15,651 nt of DNA from Clostridiales bacterium UBA6468 (GCA_002436765.1 DJNI01000028.1:1-15651); one strand, 5' to 3'; numbered from the stretch's first letter, positions 1 to 8,591 are shown. Translations and numbers: made by a program. The notes: generated from the letters alone by a model not told the origin.

Positions 1-14
1 TGCGGGTACACAAA

Positions 15-93
15 GTATTCCGACCTTTCCGATACCTCGATTGGCCGAAAAATCTCTCGCTCACAGCTCTTGCCGATTTAATCAGAGGTTCCT
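15..93 (-). repeat. Left copy of an inverted dispersed repeat
   Basis: Read on the minus strand, this stretch matches 15568-15646 at 69 of 79 positions in my hand alignment, with no gaps. Shared blocks include the reverse complements of TTTCCGATACCT, CTCTCGCTCAC and TGCCGATTTAATCAGAG. Similarity stops sharply on the inner side near 93-95 and may continue past the window's left edge. The core GATTAAATC is a near-palindrome. One reading frame (V-S-E-R-x-F-x-Q-S-R-Y-R-K) is open in both copies, but substitutions do not clearly favour synonymous sites. It could be the end of a mobile element, a MITE-like repeat, or a repeat where an assembly broke. Confidence 0.85.
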
Positions 94-115
94 TACGAAT
101 ATTGTCACAAAACCA

Positions 116-143
116 CGGAAAGGGGGACATATCCCCCTTTCCG
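116..143. other. Perfect GC-rich hairpin upstream of mfd
   Basis: An 11-bp perfect stem (CGGAAAGGGGG / CCCCCTTTCCG) encloses a 6-base loop. It lies between the left repeat and the mfd ribosome binding site (GAGGT, 168-172). No T-run follows on the plus strand. On the minus strand it is followed by GTGGTTTTG, only weakly terminator-like. It may be a terminator for transcription coming from the right or a structured mfd leader. No good sigma-A promoter for mfd is visible here; TTGTCA at 102-107 has no convincing -10. Confidence 0.5.
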
Positions 144-177
144 CATTGCCGCGTTGTGCATCTTTCTGAGGTAAATT

Positions 178-3100
178 ATGGAACAGCTTCTGTCTTTACT
201 GAAAACCATTCCCGAATATGCCGCCATGGTGTCCTCCTTACAGGGCGGCGAAAGCGTCGCCGTCACCGGCATCGGCCAGATCAACCGCAGTCACATGATC
301 GCGGGGCTTTGCCGAAGCCTGAACCGTCCCATGGTGGTGCTGTGCCAGGACGATCTTGCAGCGCGGCGGCTTCAGGAGGAATTGAAGGGCTTCCTTTCGG
401 ACACCGCCCCCATTCTCCCCGGCCGGGATTTGACCCTGTACGACGCCGCCGTGGTTTCCAGAAGCTGGGAGCAGAAGCGCCTGCGGCAGCTGTATGATCT
501 GGCTACCGGGAAGACCGGCCTGCAGATCATGACCTGGGAATCTCTCAGCCTGCGCACCATGCCCAAGGCCGCGCTTCTGTCCGCCGCCTTTTCTTTGGAA
601 GTCGGCCGGGAGTACGCCGTGGAAGACCTGACTTCCCGCCTCACCGCCGCCGGGTACAACCGCTGCGGCATGGTGGAGGGGCCGGGACAGTTCGCCGTCC
701 GGGGCGGCATTCTGGACATCTTCTCCCCCGCCGAAGACCGGCCTGTGCGGGCGGAATTCTTCGGCGACGAGCTGGACACCATGGGCTTCTTTGACCCGGC
801 GACCCAGCGCCGCAGCGAGAATATCCCCTCCGTCACCGTCCTGCCCGTGGCGGAGACCCAGCCGGGACTTCATCCCGGCGGCGTGGAGGGGCTGTGCAGG
901 GACATTACCTCCCTGATCTCCCGGCAGAAGCGGCGGAAAAACGTCAACGAGCCGCTCATCGCCACGCTGGAAAAGGATCTGAACAAATACGAAAGCGGCC
1001 TGCACAATCCCGCTTCCGACCGGTATATGGCGCTGATTTATCCGGAAATGGCCACCGCCGCGGATTATATTCCGGACTGCGCCATAGTCGCCGTCTGCGA
1101 CCACGGAAATCTCCAGCGCGCCGCCCGCAGCCGCTGCGACGAGATGGGCATGCAGCTGGACAGTATGCTTGGGGCCGGTCTTGTGGCGGGCGAGCTGTGC
1201 GACTACGTGTGCCAGTGGGAGGATTTCTGCAAAAGTCTCCGGAAGAAAACCGTCGTCTATTTCGACGCCTTCGGCGGCACCTCCTACCCGGAGGACTGCC
1301 CCCCGAAGCAGCTGTACCCCCTCACCGCCAAGCAGCTCCCCGGCTACGGCGGCAATCTGGACACCGCCGTAGCCGATTTAAGCCACTACCAGAAAATGGA
1401 ATTCGGCAGTCTGGTGCTCTGCGGCACCCGCCGCCGGGCGGAGATGTTACAGCAGCTGCTCCACGAGAAGGGGCTGTCCGCCCTTCTGTGCATTCCCCTG
1501 ACCACCCTGCCGAAGCCCGGGCAGATTCTTCTGACGGAGGGAACCCTTCCCTTCGGCATGGAGTATCCCCTATCCAGAATCGCCGTTCTGACGGAGGGGC
1601 AGCTGATTGCCCGGGGGGAGCCAAAGCCGAAGCCCGCGAAAAAGTCCGGCTCCACCAACCGGCAGAAGCTGAATTCCTTCACCGACCTGACCCCCGGCGA
1701 TCTGGTGGTTCACGAGAATTACGGCATCGGCCGGTTCGTGGCCATGGAGCAGATCAAGGTGGACGGCGCGGTCAAGGACTATATCAAAATCGCCTATCAG
1801 GGCAGCGACACCCTGTTCGTTCCCGCCACCCAGCTGGACTTAGTGAGCAAATACATTGGCGGCGGCGGGGAGGACAGCAATGTCAAGCTGAACAAGATCG
1901 GCTCCGACGCCTGGCAGAAGACGAAGGCCAAGGCCCGGAAGGCCGCCAAGGACATGGCGGGGGAGCTGATCCAGCTCTACGCCGCCCGGAAGCGCCAGTC
2001 CGGCTACGCCTTCTCCGCCGACGCTCCCTGGCAGAAGGAGTTTGAGGACAACTTCCCCTACCCGGAGACCGACGACCAGCTGCGCTGCATCGCGGACATC
2101 AAGCACGACATGGAGTCCCCCATCCCCATGGACCGTCTTCTCTGCGGCGACGTAGGCTTCGGCAAGACCGAGGTCGCCCTCCGGGCCGTGATGAAGGCCG
2201 TCATGGACGGCAAGCAGGTGGCGATCCTGGTTCCCACCACGGTGCTTGCCCAGCAGCATTATCAGACCGCCGTGGCGCGTTTCCGGGGCTTCCCCGTCAC
2301 CATCGACGTGCTCAGCCGCTTCCGCACCCCGAAAATGCAGCAGCAGACCTTACAAAAGCTCCGCGCCGGTTCTGTCGATTTGATCATCGGCACCCACAAG
2401 CTGCTGCAAAAAACCGTCCAGTTCAAGGATCTGGGTCTGCTCATTGTGGACGAGGAGCAGCGCTTCGGTGTCAGCCATAAAGAGCGGCTGAAGGAGATTT
2501 CCAAGGGCGTGGACGTGCTGACCCTCTCCGCCACCCCCATCCCCCGGACGCTGAACATGGCGCTGTCCGGCATCCGGGACATGTCCACCATCGAGCAGCC
2601 CCCTGCCGACCGCTATCCCGTGCAGACCTTCGTGATGGAGTACAGCGAACCCATCATTGACGACGCCATCCGCCGGGAAATCGAGCGGGGCGGACAGGTC
2701 TATTACCTCCACAACCGCACCGAAACCATCGACCAGTGCGCCGCCGCCATCAAGCGCCGGATTCCGGGCATCAGCGTGGGCGTTGCCCACGGCCAGATGG
2801 GCGAGGACGCCCTGGGGGACGTGATGCAGTCCATGGCCGAGGGCGAAATTCAGGTGCTGGTATGCACCACCATCATCGAAACCGGCCTGGACATTCCCAA
2901 CGCCAACACCCTGATCATCGAAAATGCCGACCGGTTCGGTCTGAGTCAGCTCCACCAGCTTCGCGGCCGGGTGGGACGCTCCACCCGCCACGCCTACGCC
3001 TATTTCACCTACCGCCCGGAGAAAAATCTCACAGAGGTCGCCGAGAAGCGGCTCTCCGCCATCCGGGACTTTGCCGAATTTGGCTCCGGCTTCAAAATCG

Positions 3101-3693
3101 CCATGCGGGATCTGGAGATCCGGGGCGCGGGCAATCTCTTGGGCGCCGAACAGTCCGGCCATATGTCCAGCGTGGGCTACGATATGTACCTGAAGCTGCT
3201 GGACGAGGCGGTTCTGGAAGAAAAGGGCGAAGCCCCCAAGGCGCCGGAATGCACCGCCGACCTGAACGTCACCGCCAACGTGGACAAAGACTACGTCTCC
3301 CGGGGCGAGGAACGGATGGACCTGTATCGCCGCATGGCCGCCATCCGCTCTCAGGAGGACGCCGACGATCTGCTGGACGAAATTGTTGACCGCTACGGCG
3401 AACCGCCCAAGGGCGTGCTGAACCTCATCGATATCGCTCTGCTCCGGGCGAAGGCGCGGCAGGTTGGCATCAAGGACATCCGCCAGAAGTCCGGGGACGT
3501 GCTGTTCACCCTGAGCAATCTGAATTTCGAGGCCGTGGGCGCGCTGTGCTCCGACCCGGACTACAAGCAGCGGGTCACCTTCCTGGCCAATGCGAAAGAG
3601 CCGACCCTCCGCTTCAAGCTCGCCAACGGCGTGGACAGCCTGAAGCAGAGCAAGCTGTTCGTGGAGCACTATACCAGTTTTTGCCGGAGCTGA
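178..3693 (+). CDS. mfd: Transcription-repair coupling factor Mfd
   Basis: This 1171-residue protein has the usual length and domain order of Mfd, the ATP-driven translocase that removes stalled RNA polymerase from DNA lesions and recruits UvrA. The N-terminal part is UvrB-like, with a PGQFAVRGGILDIF segment near residue 165. A CarD-like RNA-polymerase-interacting domain lies near residues 500-570 (LTPGDLVVHENYGIGRF). The helicase core shows Walker A GDVGFGKT (657-664), DEEQ (758-761), SAT (784-786) and motif VI QLHQLRGRVGR (924-934). The C-terminal Mfd domain includes DLYRRMAAIRS. The ATG at 178 has a GAGGT sequence 5 bases upstream. In many Firmicutes pth lies just upstream of mfd; here the repeat occupies that place. 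No frameshift or missing motif was seen. Confidence 0.97.
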   Translation: MEQLLSLLKTIPEYAAMVSSLQGGESVAVTGIGQINRSHMIAGLCRSLNRPMVVLCQDDLAARRLQEELKGFLSDTAPILPGRDLTLYDAAVVSRSWEQKRLRQLYDLATGKTGLQIMTWESLSLRTMPKAALLSAAFSLEVGREYAVEDLTSRLTAAGYNRCGMVEGPGQFAVRGGILDIFSPAEDRPVRAEFFGDELDTMGFFDPATQRRSENIPSVTVLPVAETQPGLHPGGVEGLCRDITSLISRQKRRKNVNEPLIATLEKDLNKYESGLHNPASDRYMALIYPEMATAADYIPDCAIVAVCDHGNLQRAARSRCDEMGMQLDSMLGAGLVAGELCDYVCQWEDFCKSLRKKTVVYFDAFGGTSYPEDCPPKQLYPLTAKQLPGYGGNLDTAVADLSHYQKMEFGSLVLCGTRRRAEMLQQLLHEKGLSALLCIPLTTLPKPGQILLTEGTLPFGMEYPLSRIAVLTEGQLIARGEPKPKPAKKSGSTNRQKLNSFTDLTPGDLVVHENYGIGRFVAMEQIKVDGAVKDYIKIAYQGSDTLFVPATQLDLVSKYIGGGGEDSNVKLNKIGSDAWQKTKAKARKAAKDMAGELIQLYAARKRQSGYAFSADAPWQKEFEDNFPYPETDDQLRCIADIKHDMESPIPMDRLLCGDVGFGKTEVALRAVMKAVMDGKQVAILVPTTVLAQQHYQTAVARFRGFPVTIDVLSRFRTPKMQQQTLQKLRAGSVDLIIGTHKLLQKTVQFKDLGLLIVDEEQRFGVSHKERLKEISKGVDVLTLSATPIPRTLNMALSGIRDMSTIEQPPADRYPVQTFVMEYSEPIIDDAIRREIERGGQVYYLHNRTETIDQCAAAIKRRIPGISVGVAHGQMGEDALGDVMQSMAEGEIQVLVCTTIIETGLDIPNANTLIIENADRFGLSQLHQLRGRVGRSTRHAYAYFTYRPEKNLTEVAEKRLSAIRDFAEFGSGFKIAMRDLEIRGAGNLLGAEQSGHMSSVGYDMYLKLLDEAVLEEKGEAPKAPECTADLNVTANVDKDYVSRGEERMDLYRRMAAIRSQEDADDLLDEIVDRYGEPPKGVLNLIDIALLRAKARQVGIKDIRQKSGDVLFTLSNLNFEAVGALCSDPDYKQRVTFLANAKEPTLRFKLANGVDSLKQSKLFVEHYTSFCRS

Positions 3694-3710
3694 CCCAACT
3701 TTTTCCACCG

Positions 3711-3739
3711 CTGACACTCTTGACAGTTCATGCTATAAT
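3711..3739 (+). promoter_or_regulatory. Sigma-A promoter of the first VanW gene
   Basis: CTGACA (3711-3716), a 17-base spacer and TATAAT (3734-3739) fit a sigma-A promoter. The -10 is preceded by TGC, giving an extended -10. Transcription would start near 3746. AAGGAG (3767-3772) then lies 6 bases before the ATG at 3779. The promoter begins only 18 bases after the mfd stop, with no terminator hairpin between, so mfd read-through is also possible. Confidence 0.8.
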
Positions 3740-3778
3740 ATCGGTAACCCCCACCCCCCCTGAGAAAAGGAGCAGCCT

Positions 3779-5893
3779 ATGTCTAAAGGCAAATTTTCCA
3801 ACCCCCGGCCATACCGGGAAGAAGAACGTGAAATCGAAAAAAGCTTTCGTCAGCTGACCGGTCAGGAGAAGCCCCCAAAGCCGGAGGATCCCATCTTCTC
3901 CCAAGCCTCCGTCCCCGATTCGGAGGCCGCCGACCCGGAAGCCGCCGATCTGATCTCCGAGGCCGACAGCCTGTTTTCCGAAGAGGATCGTCCGTCCTCC
4001 GAAGAGGACAGCCCTGTTTCCGACGAGGAACTGGATTTTTCTCCGGACGAAAAGGAAAATGCCCCGAAGCGCGGCGCTCTGGCCTTCCTTGATAAGATTC
4101 TTTCCTTTGTGGATGGCAACCAGAAGCCCGTGATGGTGGCCTTGTGCGCCGCTGCGCTGGTTCTGATCCTCTCCCTGATCGCCATTTTCGTCGTCAACGT
4201 CTCCGGCGACCCCTATGGCAAAAAAATTCTGAACAACGTCACCGTCGCCGGTGTGAACGTGGGCGGAATGCGCAAGTCCGACGCCGTCACCGCCGTCCGC
4301 GCCGTCACCGACCAGACCTACACGAAGCAGGACATGGTGGTGACCCTGGGCGATACCACACTGCGGCTGTCCCCCGGCGATACCGGGGCAAAGCTGGATG
4401 TCAAGGCCGCCGTCAACGCCGCCTATGCCTACGGCAGAACCGGCACCAAGGCCGAGCGTCAGGAGGCCTACCAGGCGTCCCTCAGGAGCAACCACATCAT
4501 CGGCCTGCTGCCCTACCTGCATCTGCAGCAGGATTATATCAAGGGCGTTCTGGAGGACTACGCCGGAACTGCCGGGAGTCTTCTGACCCAGACCACCTAC
4601 GCTCTGGAAGGGGACGTCCCCGATCTCGCGACGGACAAATTCGACGAGGAAACCGCCCCTCAGCTGACGCTGGTCATCACAATGGGCACCCCCGGTGTGA
4701 ACTTCAACGTGGACGATGTGTTCAACCAGATTCTGGACGCCTACAGCATGAATGTCTTCACCGTGAAGGCGGAGGGCGCCCAGGCCGATGGCGAGCCGGA
4801 TCCCGTTGATTTGCAGAAAATTTACGACGATGTCTGCGTGAAGCCCGTGGACGCCACCGTCAATATGCAGACCTTCAAGGCCATCCCCGGCTCCTACGGC
4901 TACGAATTCGACATGGTGCAGGCCCAGAAGCAGGTCAGCGCGGCGCAGTACGGCGAGGTCGTCCGCATTCCCATGGAATATGTCGCCCCGGAAATTCTGG
5001 ACGACGACGTGTTCTTCCGGGATGTTCTGGGCACCACCAGCACACCCCACTCTAATAACGCCAACCGCACCGCCAATCTGGAGCTGGCCTGTAAGGCGCT
5101 GAACGGCGTCGTGCTGAACCCCGGCGAGACCTTCTCCTTTAACGATACCCTGGGCGAGCGCACCACCGCAAAGGGCTACAAGTCCGCCCCGGCATATTCC
5201 GGCGACGAGCTGGTGAACCAGGTGGGCGGCGGCATCTGTCAGGTCTCCTCCACGCTGTATTGCAGCACCCTGCTGGCCGATCTGGAGATCGTCTCCCGCA
5301 CCAACCACGGCTTCCCCGTGAGCTATATCAGCTATGGCATGGACGCCACCGTCAGCTGGCGCTCCCCCGACTTCAAGTTCCGCAACAACACCAATTACCC
5401 CATCAAGATCGAAGCCAGCGTCAGCGGCGGCTATGTCAATGTGCAGATCCTGGGCACCGACGAGAAGGACTACTACATTGAAATGAGCTACGTCATTTCC
5501 GAGACCTACAAGCCAGAGACGGAATACAAGGACTTCAAGCCAGACAACCCCGAGGGCTATAAGGACGGGGACGTGATCGAGGAAGGCACCACCGGATACC
5601 TGGTCAAGACGTACAAAAGCAAGTACAGCAAGGCCACCGGCGCGCTGATCTCCAAGGATTTTGTGGCCAATTCCCGGTACAAGACCGTAAACACAGTGGT
5701 CGCCCGGGTCGAAGAGCCGACGGAGCCTACGACAGAGCCGGCCACCGTCCCCACGACGCCCTCCACTGCCCCCTCCACCGAACCCACCACCGCACCCACA
5801 ACGCCGCCCACCGCAGAATCTACAACGCCAGCCACTTCCGAGCCTTCCGCTACCGAAGCCACGGAGAACGGCGGAGATTCCGGCGGAGAATAA
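3779..5893 (+). CDS. VanW-family membrane protein with acidic head and Thr/Pro tail
   Basis: The protein has 704 residues. Residues 1-115 are cytoplasmic and strongly acidic, rich in Asp, Glu, Ser and Pro. One membrane segment follows at about 117-141 (VALCAAALVLILSLIAIFVV). The outside part begins with a repeat like that of putative peptidoglycan-binding domains (NVTVAGVNVGGM, about 152-163; PF12229-like). The VanW domain spans about 426-560, with GETFSFNDTLGERT and GGGICQVSSTLY (483-494, Cys487). The tail from about 645 is a low-complexity Thr/Pro/Glu stretch that may span or bind the wall. VanW proteins occur in some glycopeptide-resistance clusters but are widespread in Firmicutes without them; their biochemical role is not settled, so no resistance is inferred. 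The gene has its own promoter and terminator. It is a paralogue of 7028-8554. Confidence 0.9.
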   Translation: MSKGKFSNPRPYREEEREIEKSFRQLTGQEKPPKPEDPIFSQASVPDSEAADPEAADLISEADSLFSEEDRPSSEEDSPVSDEELDFSPDEKENAPKRGALAFLDKILSFVDGNQKPVMVALCAAALVLILSLIAIFVVNVSGDPYGKKILNNVTVAGVNVGGMRKSDAVTAVRAVTDQTYTKQDMVVTLGDTTLRLSPGDTGAKLDVKAAVNAAYAYGRTGTKAERQEAYQASLRSNHIIGLLPYLHLQQDYIKGVLEDYAGTAGSLLTQTTYALEGDVPDLATDKFDEETAPQLTLVITMGTPGVNFNVDDVFNQILDAYSMNVFTVKAEGAQADGEPDPVDLQKIYDDVCVKPVDATVNMQTFKAIPGSYGYEFDMVQAQKQVSAAQYGEVVRIPMEYVAPEILDDDVFFRDVLGTTSTPHSNNANRTANLELACKALNGVVLNPGETFSFNDTLGERTTAKGYKSAPAYSGDELVNQVGGGICQVSSTLYCSTLLADLEIVSRTNHGFPVSYISYGMDATVSWRSPDFKFRNNTNYPIKIEASVSGGYVNVQILGTDEKDYYIEMSYVISETYKPETEYKDFKPDNPEGYKDGDVIEEGTTGYLVKTYKSKYSKATGALISKDFVANSRYKTVNTVVARVEEPTEPTTEPATVPTTPSTAPSTEPTTAPTTPPTAESTTPATSEPSATEATENGGDSGGE

Positions 5894-5902
5894 CCGCATA
5901 CG

Positions 5903-5940
5903 CAAAGGGCGTGACCTTTCCCGGTCACGCCCTTTGTTTC
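5903..5940. terminator. Terminator between convergent genes
   Basis: A 14-bp perfect stem, CAAAGGGCGTGACC (5903-5916) with GGTCACGCCCTTTG (5923-5936), has a 6-base loop. It is followed by TTTCTATTC on the plus strand and begins 10 bases after the VanW stop. The minus-strand gene ending at 5968 also runs into it, so it probably works in both directions. Confidence 0.9.
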
Positions 5941-5967
5941 TATTCAATAAAGCGGGATTTACCGTAA

Positions 5968-6876
5968 TCAATCGTTGGGCACGGCTTTCTGCTTCCCATA
6001 TTTTTCTTCCATCTCTGCCGTATGGGCACGAAACAGTTCCAGCGCACGCGCCTGAACGCAGGGCAGCGACCCCTGATTCATATCCGTAAACTCACGTTTG
6101 ATTCTCGCAGAGGCCATCGCGTGGCTGTCGCCGGTTCTGCTTTCATCCGCTTCCGACAGGAACTTTTGCAGCAATCCCGGAATACCGGAATAGTGAAGCT
6201 CCACAAGCTTTGCCCGGTATTCCAGCTCTGCGGGGGTGATTCCCGGGAATTGCTTCATGTCAACGGTGTGCTGGGCTTCGTGCTTCAGCAGAGAAACCAG
6301 GAACCGCTCGCTTTCAAAATCATAGGCCTGCTCGATGCAGTTAATCGTGCCGTCGGGGGAAGCCCAGCCGCCCGTACCGTACCGGCCGAAGGTCAGATAA
6401 TCCATCCAGCCGCGGAACACAAAGCCCTTGAGAATGTTGACGGTATATTCCGCCGTCCCGTCCGGCAGCTCCACCTGATAAACCGTGGGAACCGTTTCCC
6501 GCCAGACATAGGGACCGTAATATCCCTGGGTCTTCCCGAAAAGCGCGTGATAGCCCTCCGCTTCAAACACCGCTTGAAGCCGCTCCGTCAAAAGCGCTTC
6601 CTCCGCGCCGGGCATATTCAGAAGCGCTTTCAGCCCCGCCAGCAGCTTGTCTGCGGCCTCCGCCTCCGGCAAACCGCAGTAAAAGGTATCCCGGTAATAG
6701 ATCTGATACAACCGCAGAATGTCGTTGAGACCGTCCGGTATATCAAATATGCGGTATTCACAATTTTCAAAAATGGCAACATACGCAGGAAGAATGTCCT
6801 TAAATTCCTCATGCTCCCGCATGTAGGCGATCGCCCCTTTGATATCTCCATTTATAAAAAACTGGCTGATCTCCGT
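5968..6876 (-). CDS. Uncharacterised protein with HExxH zinc-peptidase motif, apparent ACG start
   Basis: I do not recognise the family. From an ACG at 6876-6874 the product has 302 residues. The best functional hint is HEAQH at 199-203, followed 14-16 residues later by ELEYRAKLVEL, whose glutamates (217, 219) could be the third zinc ligand of a gluzincin-type peptidase. There is no signal peptide or membrane segment, so it should be cytoplasmic. The frame stays open upstream to 7029, but that part crosses the promoter and can be excluded. AGGAG (6884-6888) sits exactly 7 bases before the ACG, and a promoter at 6906-6934 starts transcription near 6899. The next in-frame ATG, at 6822 (284 residues), has a poor ribosome site and would drop protein-like sequence (ISQFFINGDIKGAIAY). 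The gene lies between two VanW paralogues, divergent from the second. Confidence 0.75.
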   Translation of the reverse strand, partial: TEISQFFINGDIKGAIAYMREHEEFKDILPAYVAIFENCEYRIFDIPDGLNDILRLYQIYYRDTFYCGLPEAEAADKLLAGLKALLNMPGAEEALLTERLQAVFEAEGYHALFGKTQGYYGPYVWRETVPTVYQVELPDGTAEYTVNILKGFVFRGWMDYLTFGRYGTGGWASPDGTINCIEQAYDFESERFLVSLLKHEAQHTVDMKQFPGITPAELEYRAKLVELHYSGIPGLLQKFLSEADESRTGDSHAMASARIKREFTDMNQGSLPCVQARALELFRAHTAEMEEKYGKQKAVPND

Positions 6877-6905
6877 ATTCTCTCTCCTCTGTAACGTTTG
6901 TCCCC

Positions 6906-6934
6906 ATTCTATCACATACTGGCAGGAAGCACAA
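6906..6934 (-). promoter_or_regulatory. Promoter of the HExxH gene
   Basis: On the minus strand, TTGTGC (6934-6929), a 17-base spacer and TAGAAT (6911-6906) form a plausible sigma-A promoter. Transcription would start near 6899, leaving a leader of about 23 bases that keeps the AGGAG ribosome site. This supports a start at 6876 rather than further upstream. Confidence 0.6.
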
Positions 6935-6953
6935 GAGCCGCTGCTGTACCCCC

Positions 6954-6981
6954 TTGCATTTGCCGGGAAATGTTGTATAAT
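6954..6981 (+). promoter_or_regulatory. Promoter of the second VanW gene
   Basis: TTGCAT (6954-6959), a 16-base spacer and a consensus TATAAT (6976-6981) precede the VanW gene at 7028. AGGAGG (7015-7020) lies 7 bases before its ATG. It is divergent from, and about 20 bases away from, the promoter of the HExxH gene, so one regulator could affect both. Confidence 0.75.
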
Positions 6982-7027
6982 GAGGAAAAGTTCCGATTTC
7001 GTATTGACTTTTTCAGGAGGAAATGCC

Positions 7028-8554
7028 ATGTCAGACGGTCATTTTTCCGCGGATTCTCCGCAAAAAAGCGTATCTTCCCGCCGAATCGTCACGGTAATCA
7101 TGGTCTGCGCGCTGGTTCTGGCGCTGGCGGCGGTGGGGTTCTTTCTTGTCCGTCCCGCCCTCGACCCCTATCGCTGCCGGATGGCCGACGGCGTTTCCAT
7201 CGCCGGGGTGGACGTTGGCGGCATGACCAAGGGCGAGGCCAGGAAGGCGCTTCAAGCCGCTCTGGGCGAGACGCTGTACCGGGAAAACCTGACGGTGGAA
7301 CTTCCCATGGAGTCCATTTCCCTCTCCCCCGCCGACACCGGCGTTCAGGTGGATGTCCGCGCCGCCGTGACCGACGCCTACTCCATGGGTCGTTCCGACG
7401 GTTCTCTCCCCGGTGACATGGATTTGCGCCCCTATCTGAGCGTAAATTCCGCGTTCATCCGCACCGCGCTGGAGGGCTATGCCAGCCAGTTTGACACCGA
7501 ATTTGCTGACTCCCATTACGCTCTCGTTGGCGACGCCCCCGACCTCGGCACGGAAAATCACGACCCCAACGCTCCTTGCCAGACGCTGGAACTGACGGTC
7601 GGCATTCCCAAGGCGCATCTGGATGTGGACAGCGCCTATGAGCAGATTCTGGGGGCTTACTGTCATGCCGTGACCGCCTGTCGGGCGGGAGACTACCGCG
7701 TCACCGTGGACGTTCCTGCGGAGTCTGCCCCCGTCGGACTGGATTTGGACGCCATTTATGACGAACTCTGCACCGCCCCCGTTGACGATTCTCTGGACAT
7801 GACGGAATACCGGTTCGTTCCCGGCTCCTACGGCTATTCCTTCGATCTGGACGCGGCGAAGGCGGCGCTGGCGCAGGCCAAGCCCGGCGAAACCGTCTCC
7901 GTCCCCATGACCTTCGTGGAGCCGGAAATTTTGGGGGACGCCGTTTATTTCCGGGACGTTCTCGGCTCCTGTGAGACGAAGCACGGCGATAACGAAAACC
8001 GCAACACCAATCTGCGTCTGCTCTGCGAAGCTCTCAACGGGGTCGTCGTCCAGCCGGGAGAGACCTTCTCCTACAATGACACCCTGGGCGAACGCACGGC
8101 GGAAAAGGGCTACAAGCCCGCCCCCGCCTACTCCGGCAACCGTCTGACCGATGCCATCGGCGGCGGCGTGTGCCAGGGCTCCAGCACGCTGTACAACTGC
8201 GTGCTGCTTGCCGACCTGGAGGTCGTCGCCCGCTCCTGCCACGGCGCCACGGTGGCCTACCTTCCTCTGGGACTGGACGCCGCCGTAAACTGGGGAACCA
8301 CCGATTTCCAGTTCCGCAACAATTTCCACTTCCCCGTGAAAATCGAAGCGGAAACCACGGAAGACCTGGTAAAAATGCGGATTCTGGGCACGGACGAAAA
8401 GGACTATTACATCAAGATGACCTCCGGCTACGACGACAGCAGCGAAAACGTGATCTACGCCGTCAGCTACAAAAACAAGTACAGCAAGGAAACCGGCGAG
8501 CTGATCAGCAAAGACCGGGAAGCCTTCTCCACCTACTACCGGAATGTCGGATAA
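7028..8554 (+). CDS. VanW-family membrane protein, shorter paralogue
   Basis: This 508-residue protein shares its layout with the product of 3779-5893: one membrane segment (about 20-41), a DGVSIAGVDVGGM peptidoglycan-binding-like repeat (54-66), and a C-terminal VanW domain with GETFSYNDTLGERT and GGGVCQGSSTLY (Cys382). Long stretches align, for example GTDEKDYYI and KNKYSKETGELISKD. It lacks the acidic cytoplasmic head and the Thr/Pro tail, so the two probably reach different depths in the wall. The start at 7028 is set by AGGAGG at 7015-7020 and by the promoter at 6954-6981; the longer open frame from 6839 runs through that promoter and is rejected. The molecular function of VanW domains is not established. 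Confidence 0.9.
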   Translation: MSDGHFSADSPQKSVSSRRIVTVIMVCALVLALAAVGFFLVRPALDPYRCRMADGVSIAGVDVGGMTKGEARKALQAALGETLYRENLTVELPMESISLSPADTGVQVDVRAAVTDAYSMGRSDGSLPGDMDLRPYLSVNSAFIRTALEGYASQFDTEFADSHYALVGDAPDLGTENHDPNAPCQTLELTVGIPKAHLDVDSAYEQILGAYCHAVTACRAGDYRVTVDVPAESAPVGLDLDAIYDELCTAPVDDSLDMTEYRFVPGSYGYSFDLDAAKAALAQAKPGETVSVPMTFVEPEILGDAVYFRDVLGSCETKHGDNENRNTNLRLLCEALNGVVVQPGETFSYNDTLGERTAEKGYKPAPAYSGNRLTDAIGGGVCQGSSTLYNCVLLADLEVVARSCHGATVAYLPLGLDAAVNWGTTDFQFRNNFHFPVKIEAETTEDLVKMRILGTDEKDYYIKMTSGYDDSSENVIYAVSYKNKYSKETGELISKDREAFSTYYRNVG

Positions 8555-8559
8555 AGATA

Positions 8560-8588
8560 ATTGCCTCCCGCCTTCGGCGGGAGGCAAT
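8560..8588. terminator. Terminator between convergent VanW and EamA genes
   Basis: A 13-bp perfect stem, ATTGCCTCCCGCC with GGCGGGAGGCAAT, has a 3-base TTC loop. The following bases are more T-rich on the minus strand (TATCTTTAT) than on the plus strand. It lies within the 37-base gap between two converging genes and probably serves both. Confidence 0.85.
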
Positions 8589-8591
8589 GCT

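Noticed and set aside
3720..3739. TTGACA at 3720-3725 as the -35 of the VanW promoter
   Set aside because: It is only 8 bases from the TATAAT; CTGACA at 3711 has the correct 17-base spacing.
4906..4914. TTCGACA within the first VanW gene as a Spo0A box
   Set aside because: It is a single copy inside coding sequence encoding Phe-Asp, expected by chance.
5711..5880. Repetitive DNA at the end of the first VanW gene as a CRISPR or tandem repeat array
   Set aside because: It encodes an irregular Thr/Pro/Glu low-complexity tail; there are no regular spacers or conserved repeats.
2350..5971. Long antisense open frames opposite mfd and the first VanW gene (up to 747 codons)
   Set aside because: They mirror well-recognised genes, have no ribosome sites or recognisable domains, and show the Gly/Val/His-rich composition that GC-biased antisense frames produce.
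6839..7027. N-terminal extension of the second VanW gene
   Set aside because: It would read through that gene's own promoter and ribosome site; AGGAGG at 7015-7020 marks the start at 7028.
6877..7029. N-terminal extension of the HExxH gene up to 7029
   Set aside because: It overlaps the divergent promoters and starts upstream of the predicted transcription start.
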